Positions 1 through 13,985 of a DNA stretch of 64,000 nucleotides are shown in pieces. Source of the stretch: Warburgia ugandensis (Eukaryota; Streptophyta; Magnoliopsida; Canellales; Canellaceae); contig CP141139.1 of assembly GCA_035236585.1 (NCBI GenBank), positions 35,597,217 to 35,661,216 on the forward strand, given 5' to 3'. Made by a program: the position numbers and the translations under genes. The notes beneath the pieces are model-generated. The model was not told the DNA's origin and did not search any database. It worked only from the letters and a program-made list of their open reading frames with translations. Position 1 is the stretch's first letter, and each line of letters begins with the position of its first letter.

Positions 1-694
1 TTCTCTTTACACCTATAACTCCTTGCTGAAATTACTATTCCTATATATAAATATATATATTATTATTCCTTATATTATTAAGTGATTATGTGAGTCTCTT
101 TAAGAGTCATTAACTTGGTTTCTACTTTTCTTTAAACTTTCTTATTTATTGATGTACATATTTGCTAGTGAACACGACTATCAAATAAAATTTAACTACT
201 TTAATATATATATATATATATTATATCACTTTTCTTTAGTCATTAGTCATTATAGATAGTAAGTAAATAACCTTTTTTTATTTTATTTTTAAATTAGTTA
301 AACCAATTAATTAGTGCTTATTTTCTAAAGAAGCATATTTCACTTGAATTAATGGTACGGATAGTCACTTCGAGCATTGTATGGTCCAAATTATTAGTGT
401 AATCTAAAGTATCTGCAAGATCATTAAAAATTCTACTTGACTAATTTTGAGTCACTTCGACTTAACTCAGTTTTTCAAGTTTTTAAGCTATGGTATGGCT
501 AGTAGGTTTTACTTTTCCATTGTCCATTAAAAGGAAACATAAATTCCACCATTCCCACCCCCGCCCCAAAATTAAAATATAAAGGTCAGGAGTCCCGGCT
601 CTGGATCACTTTCTTTTCTTGTAAAGTGTGAAATGGTTAACATAAAATTGCAAGGGTTCAACCAAACAAATTTCCCTTTTTTCCATATGGTTGA

Positions 695-870
695 ATGGGA
701 GTCTTGGCGCAATGGTACAAGTTGTCATCGTGTGACCTTGAGGTTATGAGTTCAAGGCATAGAAACAGCCGCTTGAAAATGCAAGATAAGGCCGTGTATT
801 TTAGGCCTTGTGGTCCGCCCCTTCTCTAAACCCTGCATAGGTGAGAGCTTTGTGCACTGGGGGGCTGTTG
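695..870 (+). mobile_element. Au-type SINE
   Basis: This is a tRNA-derived SINE that I recognise as the plant Au family. It starts with a pol III A-box-like stretch (tggcgcaatggt, from 704). About 35 bases later comes a B-box-like stretch (gagttcaaggc), followed by the typical body with gtggtccgccccttctc and gagctttgtgcactgggg. Such elements are copied by pol III and mobilised by LINE proteins in trans. The near-identical copy at 51193-51366 arose by the block duplication, not by a new insertion. Confidence 0.8.
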
Positions 871-2637
871 TGGGTTCAGAGTTTATGTGATGTATAATAG
901 CGACTATCATGCCACTAGGGAGGCTACAAAGTGCGGAAGAGCCTGCACTTTCTTCCTCGTGTTTTTTACTTTTTGACAAAATAAAGTGATTGGACTTCTG
1001 TTAGTAGTCAACCTTAAGCCCTTCATTCCTTTTTTAGCTAAGCTTTGACCAAACAAGTCGTATAGTAGCAAAGGGCTGGGATTAATCACAAAAAAGAAAA
1101 AAGGTTAGATTAACTTCCACGGGTGCTGTTAGTCCTGACTTAGCCATGCGTGACGAACCCATGTGAAAGAGGAGTTTTATGTTGACTTTAGTTTGAAGAA
1201 CATAACAGTGAGGCAGTCAACCTCAACGTGCAAGGCAGAATTGCTCATTTCATACTCAAAACCATTGGTCTAAGATTTTTTATATGGGCCGATAGACTAA
1301 TAAGTAAAAGTTTGCGTGCGCGGCTAAAAGACACAAAATAGTGGAGCCCCGGCACCTAGGTGAGCCAAGTCCCCCATCTTCTATTGCCTCAAAAACCTAA
1401 TCTAGATTACCATAATGCTGTGATAGGTCAAGATTATCATACTTTACATTTTTCCTTTTGTAGGCAGTCTATTTATACTAGCAATTATTAATGCTAAAAT
1501 TGTCAAAGAGTTTTCGTGCAACTATTTTTCCTACCCAGGAGCTAGAAGATGAATGGTTTGGATTACCAACAATATACACTCCAATGATTCTCATATACGA
1601 GGCATGATATAGAGTATGAAACTGGCCATCTCACGAAATTGTTCCCCATGATCTTAAATTTTCTTTTGCATCGGCTTCAATGATCTTGCTGAGTGTAATT
1701 TTCCTTTTCATTTGAAACTGTTGGCTGTCTGCTCGGTTGGAGGAAATCGATAAAAATTTGTTTCCAAAAGAAAAGAAAAAAAGGAATTCTCTAGCTGGAC
1801 CCAACTAATTTAGGGAGCATTGTCATATCTTTCATCCTAATAAAAAGAAAAATTGACAAGGAGAAGTGCACTTGCTTGGTTGAGGAAGAAGTCTTTTTGA
1901 GATCACAATGTCCATGTTGGCATGATCCAATCTATTAATTTGACAGACAGTGACAATTTCATCCATTGACATTGATTTTTTTTCTTGATTGAACATTCCT
2001 ATAACCTTCATCCAAATAACCTTGTTTAGGACTTTTGTCAAGAAAATGTAAATCATTGGTTTACGGTGAATTATGGTATAACGACGAAATACCAGTTTAG
2101 CATGGGACAAGAACCATATGGGATAGTTTTTCATGGTGTGCAAGTCCATTGGTTTGAGGCACGGGCAGAACTGTCATGTGGCTCAGAAAATGTACTTTCA
2201 TAAAAAAAATATTTTTGATGGAGAAATTGTCTTCTCTTAATAGACATGCTCATTAAAAAAGGGAGAATTCTCTATCCAGACACTTCACGTATTTTAAACC
2301 CTAGGTTAGGCTTGTTGACTGGTAAAAGTACAGGCCATTGTTTGAAATATTCGGTCAGAAATACCCCTTTTCTTCCTCTGTCAACTCAATTGGAGACCGT
2401 CTCTCTAGATGGCTGCTCCCCAGTACCGCACACAGCAAGAACCGTAGAAACTGAGAGATGATCTCAGGTTGCAAAAGTGATCGGAGGCCATCTCTCTTGA
2501 TCAATCCTCACCGTTCACTCTGTTAATCTCTTCATAAACGGTCAGATTTTGGCGACTGCTTGCTTCTCTTTTAGCTTCATTGAAGGGAGCAATTACTGTT
2601 TTGTATATATCTTTCTCTGGCCGGACTTACCAATCAC

Positions 2638-2638
<1 letters not shown>

Positions 2639-2681
<43 letters not shown>
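2639..2681. repeat. (AG)n microsatellite
   Basis: About 21 uninterrupted AG units. The partner in copy B (53134-53167) has about 17 units, so it has changed length since the duplication. The arginine/glutamate repeat frames over it are artefacts. Confidence 0.95.
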
Positions 2682-2684
<3 letters not shown>

Positions 2685-3030
2685 GATGGCTGTTTCATCC
2701 CAAAATTAAGGTGGGGGGATATGTTTGCCTTAAAATGCAAAGAATATGGTCAGTATTCCAATTTAGGAATCGATCGGTCAACAAGCCTGATCCTGGGTTT
2801 AAACTTCGTGGAAATTCCAGATCGGCATTCTCCTTTAAATAAATGAACTTTCCAAGAGGGCAAGCTTGTCCTCGCTGTGTGCTCGCTTGTTATTCAAAGA
2901 AATCCACGTGAGCTAGGTCACAGGCTGACCTAAGAATGAAAATGAACTTACAGCAATAAGATCCTCTTTCCGAATTGAAAACCCCGGCTTCTTGACGTAG
3001 CTATGCACATGGCTGTCTCTTTCTATATAT

Positions 3031-3357
<327 letters not shown>

Positions 3358-5665
3358 ATGATACTTACCCCAACTTCCGGGGCCACGAGAAACTTCTTTC
3401 TTAAACCAAATGATGCAAGCAAGGAAGCTTCCAGGGGGAGATATATCAGTCGCAACTCACAACTCTTTCCACAAAGACTAGTCTATTTCATAAGAGACAC
3501 ATCCGTTCAATTCTCACCAAACAAAGAATGTCTTCCATTCCACTGAAGGGATATCGTCTATGAAATTCCTCGGATCGTAGTTGCTGGATTATTGATTCTG
3601 GTCAGTAAGGTAGAATACCTAATTAAATGCCTTGGCAGATAAGAATCCCAACCAATACTCTAGTCCACCACCTTCTGGTCCAGGAGCAGCCTATGAAATG
3701 ATAAAAACCCATTATTTTTTCAACTTACTAGAAATTGTTAGTTTACCATTCATCATGAAAAGTTAAGCTGATAGAAAATGAGACAACAATAGTAGATCTC
3801 TAATTTTGGGCTCTTGTAACTGGATTTGATAAATGAGAGGTCTCATGATCCAAACTTGCAACCATGGTTCGCAAAGCTCTAATATCACGTTAATTTATTA
3901 TTTTACTTAAAAACTTAAGATGATAAAAATTGAGTCAAGAATAGTTATATCTCTTACAAAAGCAAATTATTAAATCCTCTCGACCTCCTCAATAATGCTT
4001 TATGAGCTATTCTTGATATTAATTTCTTGTACTTAACACAAAGTCTCCTTTCTTCTTCTTCAAATTTCTACGGTCCAACATTTGAATTTCTTGAGGAGTC
4101 CATCATAAATTAAAGACCAAAAAGTTCTGGCTCTCGAGACGATGATGACTGTAGAAAAAAGACCAACTGACCAAGAACAAAGGACCTGATCTTTCATCTC
4201 CAGATGTAAACTTCCTTGTTTAATGACATGATACAACTTGGCTGACGCGAAACTTTGGCTTCATCCGTCAATCCAAGAGTGCAGTAGATGTCAATTTAGT
4301 TGGTTTTGTTTCAAAGTCACGATCAAGAGGGACGGCTAAGATTTTATAATATTATTTCTATTGGTCGAAGCCATCGTTTAGCGTTTCAAAATATTAAATA
4401 GTTTAGGACACCATAAAAACTGTACGTGTTTATTAATATACTGTGGTAAATGACTTTTGGTTTGTCGCAAATCTTGTCCAGAGAATGCTAAAATATAATA
4501 TCGTTAGTCCAAGTACAGAAGGATCATCTTTAGCCCCTTGATTCCCTCAAGCAACGGCCCAATGCGCTGACGATTTTCACATGTCAGAGATCCTATGGCC
4601 TGCCCAAATCAACGTTTGAGATCGTTCCTCTCCTTAACCAACAACTGATATAGAATTAGTATAGCAATATGCCGTGAAAGGAGAAAATCAACAACGAGTT
4701 TGCTAAGAAAAATGCAAAACTAGGCTTTATAAAAAAATCACTATTACACATGAGGCTTTTAAAGTCAGTATAAAAAAGTTGTTATTTCAACTACTGATTT
4801 TGTAAATATTTTTGCATGGTACCTAAGTCTTTTGCATATTCTTGTATTTATTATGTACAGAATGTGTAATTCGACACTGATTTTTGACAGATATTATTTA
4901 TTACTGCATTAATTAGTGAATTTAAAGTCATGGAAAAAATGAGTTTAAGAAGGACTTTTAAAGTCGTTTTCCAAGAAATGACTTCAAAAGTTTCAACTTT
5001 TAACGTCGTTTTCAAAAAAACAACTTTAAAAGTCTTTCTTCATCTATAAAAGGCCGGAGTTATCTCAATTTTTTTTTTGTATCTCATATTTATGTTCTTT
5101 ACCTTGCTGGTGGCATGACGTCCTCCTCCTTTGTTCCTTATGTCTCTCTCTGTCTTGTTTTCCTTCTTGCTTTTTATTTTGAATATTTTGATTATTTGTG
5201 ACATGAAAAATGTTGTAAGTTAACCAAAATCTCTTTTTATCACGCATGATTTTCTTGTTACCAACTCTCTCTGTTTATATTTTCTAGATCAAGTGGGTTT
5301 TGTCACTATAGATGATGAAGCTAAGAAGTGTGTTAGATCATTGTGATTTTGATAAAAATTGTATGATTTTATAGCAACAACGACTATTTCTCTCTCTAAC
5401 CCTCACTATTGGAGAAAGGGAGAACATTATGATTTCTTATTATTATCTGAAATTAGGGTTTAATAAAGAGAAATGGTACCATCAAGTTGGTGAGCAAGTT
5501 GCAGCTTAAAGTTTTACCCTCTCTCTCCCTAAAGTAGTGCCAGCTAAATACTAGGAGTCCACATTTTGATGAAATCATTTCAAATTAGCTCTTTGATCAT
5601 GATCTTGTATTAATAAGATCTAATAAAATATAACATTTCATATATATAATAAAAGGATGATACAT

Positions 5666-5667
<2 letters not shown>

Positions 5668-5737
<70 letters not shown>
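5668..5737. repeat. (AG)n microsatellite
   Basis: About 35 AG units inside the CACTA remnant. At the same place in copy B (about 56692-56724) there is a GT/GC alternating tract instead. Confidence 0.95.
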
Positions 5738-5739
<2 letters not shown>

Positions 5740-5859
5740 TGTGTGCAAAGAATGCATGCATCAACACTACATTTCATATTATGTATTTAGGTAAGATATT
5801 TATAAGTGCTAGTATAAAATATATTTCAAGTGAAAAATATATTAGTTTTTAAATTCATT

Positions 5860-6000
5860 TGAAAAAATGACTTTAAAAGCAGTGACTTTTAAAGTCGTTT
5901 TTTGTAAACAACTTTAAAAGTCTGTACTTTTAAAGTTTAGAAAACGACTTTAAATGTCTATACTTTTAAAGTTGTTTACAAAAAATGACTTTAAAATTAC
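5860..6000. repeat. Cluster of CACTA subterminal motifs
   Basis: Alternating direct and inverted copies of a motif near acttttaaagtcgttt, at least six in 140 bases. Examples are gactttaaaagcagtgac, cttttaaagtcgtttt, acaactttaaaagtct and acgactttaaatgtct. This fits the transposase-binding subterminal repeats of En/Spm elements. The same cluster is at about 56860-56970 in copy B. Confidence 0.6.
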
Positions 6001-6134
6001 TACTCTGGATTGTGGTAATCCTCAACCAAATCCCAACTATGAATTGAAACTACATTTACATATTTGCGGTCGATATCGATTTTTGGGTGTTAGTTAGTAT
6101 CTCTTTGCTTGTAAAAGGAATGGCCTAAGAACAA

Positions 6135-6292
6135 AACTCCCATCTCTGTCGGGTCCGGGGAAGGGGCGAACCACAAGGGTCTATAGTATGTAGCTTTACC
6201 TTGCATTTTTATAAGAGGTTGTTTACATGCCTTGAACCTGTGACCTTAAGGTCACACAACAAGAACTTTTACTATTCTACCAAGGATCTCCT
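6135..6292 (-). mobile_element. Au-type SINE nested in the CACTA remnant
   Basis: The reverse complement of the Au consensus shape. On the plus strand it reads gaaccacaagggtctatagt, tgccttgaacctgtgaccttaaggtcac and a degenerate A-box end near 6285. The same insertion is present at 57105-57262 in copy B, so it predates the split of the two CACTA copies. Confidence 0.65.
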
Positions 6293-7834
6293 TCTATTTC
6301 TTTGTCTGTCTCATATACTTCTCTCTCTCCATCGTGTTTTTCTCATGCCTGTCGAGTTAAGGAATAGACTCTATTCTCATTTTACTTAAGTGGGACAGAC
6401 AAAGGGGAGGAGGAAGAAGGAGAATAAAAAGAGGAAGAAGAATAGGAAAGAAAAGAGAGAAGAAAAGGATGAATCCCACGCTGAAAACTAGATTACACTG
6501 GAGAGAGAAGGAGATTTGAGGGTTTTTGATCACTAAGGAAGACAGAGTTGACTAGCATCAATGAAAACTCTGATTGGTGATCCAACCGTCCACATCACTT
6601 TCAACAACGAGAGGAGCAAAACTCCTTTGATTCCACCACGATCAGAGGAGGTATGATGCCAGATAGAAATAGACAGTATGCATAAGGAACTATTGCTAGA
6701 AAAATCATTGACTATGATTGTGGGTGAAAACTCGTATTACATGTAAAATCCGTAAAAACCCAACTTGGATTTAAAATTTTAGCTGGATCCATATGGTTTC
6801 ATGCTAGATTTAGGTTCTTGTGTTGATCTGACCATTAATCTCTTAAATCCAACCATCCAATTCTTAAATCATGATTAGAAATTGTTAAATACCTACCGAT
6901 ATAGAATGGATTTTACTAAGATTGTTGATCTCTGCTTTAAATAGATTTGACAATCTTGATCGTATAATTAGTTATTGTGGAAATAGTATTGGTGATGCCT
7001 TATCAATGATTAGATGATACAAGTAAGTTTACTGACCCAAAGTTGATATAGAATGAATAAAAAATATCTAATCCAGTAATGAAACAAATAAGATAATCAT
7101 GGTCATCCTATCTGTAATAGTTAAAATAGTAACCTTGTGATGCTTGATCCATGATCTGAATGGTGAATGGTAAGAAAAGTATGCATTTGACCACTAGTAA
7201 TGATCAACCAACATTATACTACTCATAATAATATGTAGTTTGAAAGTAAGATCTGACCCTAGATCTATGGGCCTTAACACTTAGATGCTTAGATCCTTAT
7301 AACCTAAAGACTAATCAATAGATCAGGTGAGATCAAACTGTTCATTTAGAAATTTAACATATTAATTTAAGATCGAAAGGATAATTAATTATTTTGACTG
7401 CATGTAAATGACATATCAATGACATACATCTATTTAGAGGTATAGAAAGGCAACCCAATTATTGATCAATAGTAGCATCGAGCATTCATAGTTCTTGGAG
7501 AATCTAAAGCATCAAATCCAGGTAGGTGGATTAAGATTATTATTTTGGAAAACTAAATAATTGCTATATTTTGATAAGAATGAATTAGTATGGATGATGA
7601 TTTACATTTACTATCTTAAATTTTAAAAATTGAAGCATGTGAAGCATGGTTATCATCTTGTGATGCATTTTACATCATCAAATTGGAAATCGAATGATTT
7701 AACTTACACTTGAAATTGCTACTATTTAAACATAGGCCACTACTAAAGATTAAAGCCAGTATATAAACATAGGCCACTACTCAACTGAACTACTAATGTA
7801 GGCATCGAGATTGAACCATACATTAAAAACTTGT

Positions 7835-7951
<117 letters not shown>

Positions 7952-8078
7952 GTGTATCGGATTTGTATATTCGTAATCTTTTCATGCTATATCATTGTCA
8001 TCTTTGATTATTTTCATTGATTATGTGTTTAAACTCTTTCTTATGAATGTATAAGAAATGCCATTAAATAACTCAAGA

Positions 8079-8390
8079 ATGACTAACTCTATTTCACCTA
8101 GTCGTGTTTCAAGAACAAAAGATGGATGTGTGTATGTGCTGTGTACTTTGCAAACTGCCTTTGATGTACTTGATCAGAAGAAGGTGCATGCTTTACAAGG
8201 AGCTAGTGAGTAATGGCGAAAATGGAAGAACTACCTTGTTCTTAATTGCATAGCTCCATATGTCAACGATCCGGCTTGATGTTGTACACATTGTTTGCCA
8301 TTTATTCTAACGTCATTAACCATGATGTGTGGAATGCATTTGTACAGAACTGCACATCCATTCAATTTGAAGTATGTGTGAAAATAATGT
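8079..8390 (+). pseudogene. CACTA TNPA-like exon remnant
   Basis: The frame opening at 8079 reads like a plant En/Spm accessory (TNPA-like) protein: SRTKDGCVYVL, then LQTAFDVLDQKKVHALQGAS, then WRKWKNYLV and NHDVWNAFVQNCTS. It is broken by an extra T in the run at 8160-8163 and by a TAA at 8212-8214. In En/Spm systems this product binds the subterminal motifs. Copy B keeps only the first 20 or so codons (60464-60525). The family assignment comes from remembered family shape and not from a search, and the reading frame is certainly dead. Confidence 0.45.
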
Positions 8391-8408
8391 TTCATTTAAT
8401 TAATTACA

Positions 8409-11330
8409 TGTAACATCCAATTATTGCACTTGATTATGCCTTTTAAGAGTTATTTCCGAAAGGTGAGATTGCTATTTTAATATTTCTTTTAGAAAGCAAA
8501 CTGCGAAAACATTTTTCCTTGAAAAGACTTTTCAAAAAACTCTGAGGGTCATCTGATCGTTCAAAACACCTTCATGAGTTCTGAAATCACACATTTTTAC
8601 ATTCACAATATAACAAGTAAAAAATTATCATTTTCAAGAATTCTGTCAAGTTACAACGCACAGTCTAGTATGCATTAAACATATTTATACATGTTTAAAT
8701 CGATCACAATATTTATAAAATATATAGATCATAAATACATCGTCAATACTCTCTTTGACTATTTGGAGAGTCTGGTCTCAATGTTCTTGCCTTTCTCTTC
8801 TTCACATTTATATGCGGAGTTACTGGGATGAGTATAGGGGAATATTCTTAGTAGGTAAAACTAAGGTCACAAATGTAAATCAATGTAAATTAGCATCCAT
8901 GCACTCCTGCACATAGTGAAACATCCTTAGGTATTGTTCTAAGGTTTACTAATATAAACTTATAATGCATCATTTGCATATTTGCAAGCATTCCATCAAA
9001 GATTTCAGTTTAGTTGAGTATAACATAAGTGTAAGAAGAATGTGATTTGTCGACACCAAAAGAAATCCTTATCAAACATGTGCATAAAATCAACAATAAA
9101 AAAGTTAAGCACTAAAATCTCAATTTAAATTACATATAGGAAAATCTTTGTCAATTTACGTCAAACATATCAGTTTCAGCATGCAAATATAAATATATCA
9201 ACTCTCAAATCATCCAAGGTATTGTCATGCTAAGTGGGGAGTGTATCATGACTCTATCATGTGCATGGTGTTTAAAAATCAACTTGCTTCAACTACCCTA
9301 TATAGGACATCGTAACACTACAGCAACTATCCAATCGTGGGACACTAGTAAAAAAGAATACATTAATCACTATGATTACGGCAACTACCTAATAGTGAGA
9401 CACCACATGCTCAAATGTTGACATTAATTGTGTGATACTTATCACTGTCTCACATGGGAGGAGAATGAATCGTAGAGTGTAGCCTTCCCATGATGCCACA
9501 CTTGAAATTTAGCCTCTTGGGCTTGATGTGAAAATACCAACTTTTGAAAGTTGGGTAGCCATCCTTATAACCCTCTTATTATAGTGTCCACTAAGCAAAA
9601 GCGCCTATCTAAAACAAATTCTCCACAAATCAATGCATGAAAAATCTAGGTACAATTGTACCCTCAATGACATATTAGTCACCTACTGATCATGGAATCA
9701 GATCCTAACTAGGGTTTAAAAATTCAAAATTTTCATTTAAATGCTAATGAGATGTCAAATATAAAGAATGCATGAAAATTAGTTAGAAAATCAATTCATG
9801 ATATGCATTTTACCATCTCAAGTATAATAATAAAATTCCTTTATTTTTATGAAAAATCTGACAGAGTTTTCCCTGTTTATAGGACAATGCACATTTAATG
9901 CATGTGATACGATTCACCTAATGGTTATCATTTCATATTTAGATAAAAATGAAGACTCTGTCTCCTTACATTCTCATTCACATTTAGTATAAGAGTCATC
10001 ACATAATTTAAATAATAAGGATACTATATTTTACAACCTCAAAATGAGTCATCAACTACAATGAAAATGTAGTAATTACATGTATCTAATAAACAATGCT
10101 TAAGTGCAATAATTATGAAGCAACCTTAGAATTTACACACCTTGATCGAATGTTTCAAATTTATCGAGATCACTCGCAAATCAGTTTGGAGGTTGGTCGA
10201 CAACTAGGAATCACCTATCAGAGCTGTCATTATCAATTAAGCACAAATCTGCGAAATATAGAATAAGTGTCACTTCTTGTTCACATATTTGCATACTAAG
10301 ATACTAATTCAAATGATCTGATAGTCCTTGATCTATAGTTAAATCTCAAATCAGATACATTTCAGTGTTGAAGAAGTCAATTTTATATATCAATTAGTCA
10401 GATTCAATCTTCTTAGCTTAAATCACATAGATCTAATTGCTGGAGTGATTAGATATACAAAATAACAGTTTGATAAGCCTTTATACATTTAACAAGATTT
10501 TCACTTATTAATTTTCCTAAATTTTCCTTAACATGCAATTCATATCATTAGATTCATAGATCTACTGTTGAATCGTGTTTTCAATGGTCAGATTCTAAGA
10601 TCCAGCATCGCTCGTACACTATATTTAGATAAAAAAGTCAATGGTCAAATGATCTCTTATTGAACTTTTGTTGACTTAGATGCATCATTTATTTAGCAAC
10701 GATTTCAATCATATAAATTTCCCATTTTATACTCCCCTAAATTCGGTTGCCGCCGTTGACTATTATACAGTTTTAAAAATGCAAAATTTCAAGAAAACAA
10801 AACGTGGGTCTTGTAGACTGGTGCTCAAGTGGGTTTCCTACATGTGTTGGTGACAATCACCGGTGGTGATGCCGACTGCCCATGGACATAGGGGTATATA
10901 AATAGATAGAGAAGCAATGCAAAAGTTAGAGAGAGATGTAACAAGGGAGAGAGATAGAGAGATGGGAGAGGAGAAATAGGGAAGAGGGAAGCGACAATGC
11001 TCACTGGCCTCTTCCTTGCATGACAAACAGCTAGGAATAGAGCTCCATGCATTGAGCTCCTCCTTGTTGGCCATCACGTGGGGTCCATCTATTAAGAGGG
11101 GGTGCCATTATCAATTTGGTCTCCTCTGTTACTTAGTAAAATTTTAGGTTTTTCTGTCTTTGATCTTTATTTCATCAAAAAATAGTATCGTCATACATTT
11201 TGATTTTTGAGGTTTTGAAGTCAAATTTGAAGTTTTTACTTAATTTTACTTTTATCAATTTCCATTTCAACAAAATTCGAGTATTTAATCCTTTTTCAAT
11301 TTAACTATGGTAAAATACAGGGTCATTACA
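8409..11330. mobile_element. Probable solo LTR, about 2.9 kb
   Basis: The left end reads TGTAACATCC and the right end GGTCATTACA, a TG...CA layout. The five bases attac lie at 8403-8407 and again at 11331-11335, with one unassigned base (8408), consistent with a 5-bp target-site duplication. No coding domain is visible inside. A TATA-like tatataaata is at 10895-10904 on the plus strand. The minus-strand start TGTAATGACCC resembles other LTR starts in the window, so orientation is undecided. The interior is AT-rich with no gene. Confidence 0.5.
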
Positions 11331-11884
11331 ATTACGTATATACAAATGTTTAGGCAAATTGTAACATCCTGAAAATTTGTCCAAATTTTCAAAATTAGTG
11401 AAACATCATGATTGATCCAATGTTAAAAATTCATGTTGAAAAATCTGAATAATTAGATTATAAAACCTTTATCAATAGATTAAGCTACAAAAGAAAATTC
11501 CAATGACTATAAGATAGCATAAATCTGTTGTTGGCTATTTAAAGTATTCGTAAAAAGAGATTTTTCATTGATATTGACACGCACTTAATAAAATTCATTA
11601 CAAGTGTGCTAGAGTGGCCCCACAATCATAGATAGCCAATGAGTGAAGATCCCAATTTGATCTTTATGGATTAAATCTATCTTAACAAACTAGGTAAAGA
11701 AATATAGAGAAAACATGTCCAAATAAATTGAACGGGTATAAGAAATAAAGATAAGGAGGATCTTTGCCTAAATAACGTACAACCAAAAACCAATCAAAAG
11801 GAAGGAGGTTTGGAGAGGAAATATGAGACTTGTGATTCTTTAATAGAGGATGTGTGAGCCTCCAAAAGAAAAGAAAGAAGAAAA

Positions 11885-11979
<95 letters not shown>

Positions 11980-12890
11980 GGAGAGAGGGAAAAAACTTAA
12001 GAAGAACACCGATCTACAGTGAAGAAGGTAGGTCTGGCCATCTTGTTTTTTAGATTATTTAAAAATTTGTAAACATGAATTTTAATCAGGTTTAAATGGA
12101 TGAATGTATTTAGGGTATTTTATGCTTGATCTACATGTGTTCATGAGACTTTGATTCCCACACACCCATGCTATAATAAATCTATATATATTTCAGGTGA
12201 TTGAACCACGCAATCCACATATATAGAATCCATGCGTATCATTGAGGAAAGGCATGTGTTGATAGATAAATGTTACGTGTGATTATAATAGGATGAAATA
12301 GTATAGATGATTGCTGGTATGAATGTGAGATGATGACAATAGGAAAATCTTATTGAGCATTCAAGAATAACCTTGCATATGGATTATGATAAATAAAAAA
12401 AAATGAGAAACTTCTTACATACATGCATATGGAATTGTGCACATGGGGTGTTATGGAGGAGTGATGGATCCATGTGTAGGAATCCATGTTAATTGGGTTC
12501 GTGCACATGGTCCATCCCAATTGAGACTTTTGATCAATGCGCAAGGTTGCCTTAGGATTAGTGATCTAACTTGCATGGCCTATGTAATTGACCTTTAGAT
12601 TCATGTGCATGGGGTAAGCATCCACCCATTGTACATGATTCATTATAGAAAACCATTAAATTCCTAGCTAGTTAAACACTTGTAGCATGACCTATCAAAT
12701 TGACATTTAGATCCATGCGCATGGAGTATTATAACAGAATGAAAGGTCTATGCGTATGGGTTCTTAGGTCATGAATTCATGCACATTATTTGATTTGGAC
12801 TATTAGAAATGCTAGTAGATTATATCAAAACTCTTGATGTATGATGGATAACTCATTACAAATGGATTTCATTATCACCAAATGGTAATG
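11331..12890. other. Unassigned AT-rich repeat sequence
   Basis: No gene is visible. TGTAACATCC at 11360 looks like the start of a further LTR, but no matching end was found. A long GA microsatellite lies at 11889-11976. From about 12200 on, a degenerate palindrome recurs (listed separately). Confidence 0.5.
11889..11976. repeat. (GA)n microsatellite
   Basis: About 44 uninterrupted GA units. Overlapping open frames on both strands are simple-repeat artefacts. Confidence 0.95.
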
Positions 12891-13560
12891 GCTTCACAAT
12901 TTGAAATTTTAATACACCTTGACATCGCACGTGTCTTCAATCAAGCAAGTTAATTTATGTATGTTTTAAATCTTCTCATCTACAAGTAGTTAAGAGAATT
13001 ATCAAGTATCTTAATGGTACTATAACTCATGGGATCTATAACGCTCATTTTATTGAGCAAACTTTAGTTATATAGTGTGATGCAGATTGGGCCAATTTGC
13101 TTAATGATAAAAGGTATATACAAGTTGTGAAACCCATTTAAGTTTTAAGTTCTATTGTCTCTTGAAAGTTGGGCCACTCTTTTCTCAAGGAATCTCAAAG
13201 TTGATGGATGTCCAGATATAGATGTCAATTAGGTCACTTACATTTTTTTTGTTATGTAATTTATTTATATCAATCTATATAATTTATTAGCCTTTGATTC
13301 ATGCACACGATCCTTTTCCTTCGAATCTTGATCCATGCGCATGGTTCTTCTCCATTTTGAACGCATGTTATGGGCACAAAGATCTAGTAAATTCAACCTA
13401 GATTTTATTGCATAGATCCATCTTGGTGGAATATTGATCCATGAGAACTAGACTTGGTTTTGTGTCATTGATCTATGTGCATAGATTTGGTCATTTGGAT
13501 ATGGATCCATGTGTGTAGACCCATCATCTTGGGCATTGATCTAAGCCTAGAGATCTAGCA
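12200..13560. repeat. Dispersed palindromic motif around CCATGCGCATGG
   Basis: A 12-base perfect palindrome, usually as gatccatgcgcatgg, recurs with decay. Clear copies are near 12711 and 13330. Weaker ones are near 12225, 12470, 12600, 12745, 12775, 13295, 13468 and 13500. Spacing is irregular, so this is not a simple tandem array. Function is unknown. Confidence 0.5.
12905..13215 (+). pseudogene. Ty1/copia RNase H-region relic
   Basis: Conceptual translation gives LDIARVFNQAS, then VKRIIKYLNGTITHGIY, then CDADWANLLNDKR. This is the order of motifs at the end of copia RT and start of RNase H (catalytic aspartate in the DADWA box). Several stop codons and frame changes interrupt it. No LTR belonging to it is recognisable. 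Confidence 0.7.
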
Positions 13561-13739
13561 TCCGCCGTTAATCTGAGGGTGAAAATTTATCACCATTGAT
13601 CCTTAGTCCAAGCACACTTATTTGACCACATGGAATATGGACTTAATCACTTAGATCATTGAGAATAAACCTTCGACGTGTGCACACAGAACCATGTTTG
13701 GATTTCGAGTCTGTATGCATAGATTTGATGCTTCATGAC

Positions 13740-13985
13740 CAATGATATTTGTATATAGATACCTTTTATATGATCTTTTGATATATGATAGATTGATTGT
13801 ATAATCCATGATCTTTTGGTAATAGGAATGAATGATTGCCAATTTGATTATATGATCTAAGATCTTGTGATACATGATCGACTAAATTATTTCTAGATAT
13901 TATTCCATGATCATCCGATATATGATTGAGCACTTCTATCTCCTTAATTGCATGAATTATGACCATTTGATACATAATTGGTGGA
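13740..13985. repeat. Degenerate tandem repeat of a tatgatc..tgatatatgat motif
   Basis: At least five decayed units of the pattern atgatc-ttttgatatatgat, at about 13765, 13808, 13853, 13905 and 13958. The spacing is about 45-55 bases. No gene overlaps it. Confidence 0.5.

Noticed and set aside
695..770. Possible tRNA gene (A and B boxes)
   Set aside because: The boxes belong to a SINE. The cloverleaf does not close and the Au body follows.
1832..2149. 105-codon minus-strand frame identical in both block copies (also 52327-52644)
   Set aside because: Identity is explained by the very recent block duplication. I recognise no domain, and there is no independent conservation.
12200..13560. CRISPR-like repeat array
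   Set aside because: This is plant nuclear DNA. Repeats are degenerate and irregularly spaced, with no regular spacers and no cas genes.
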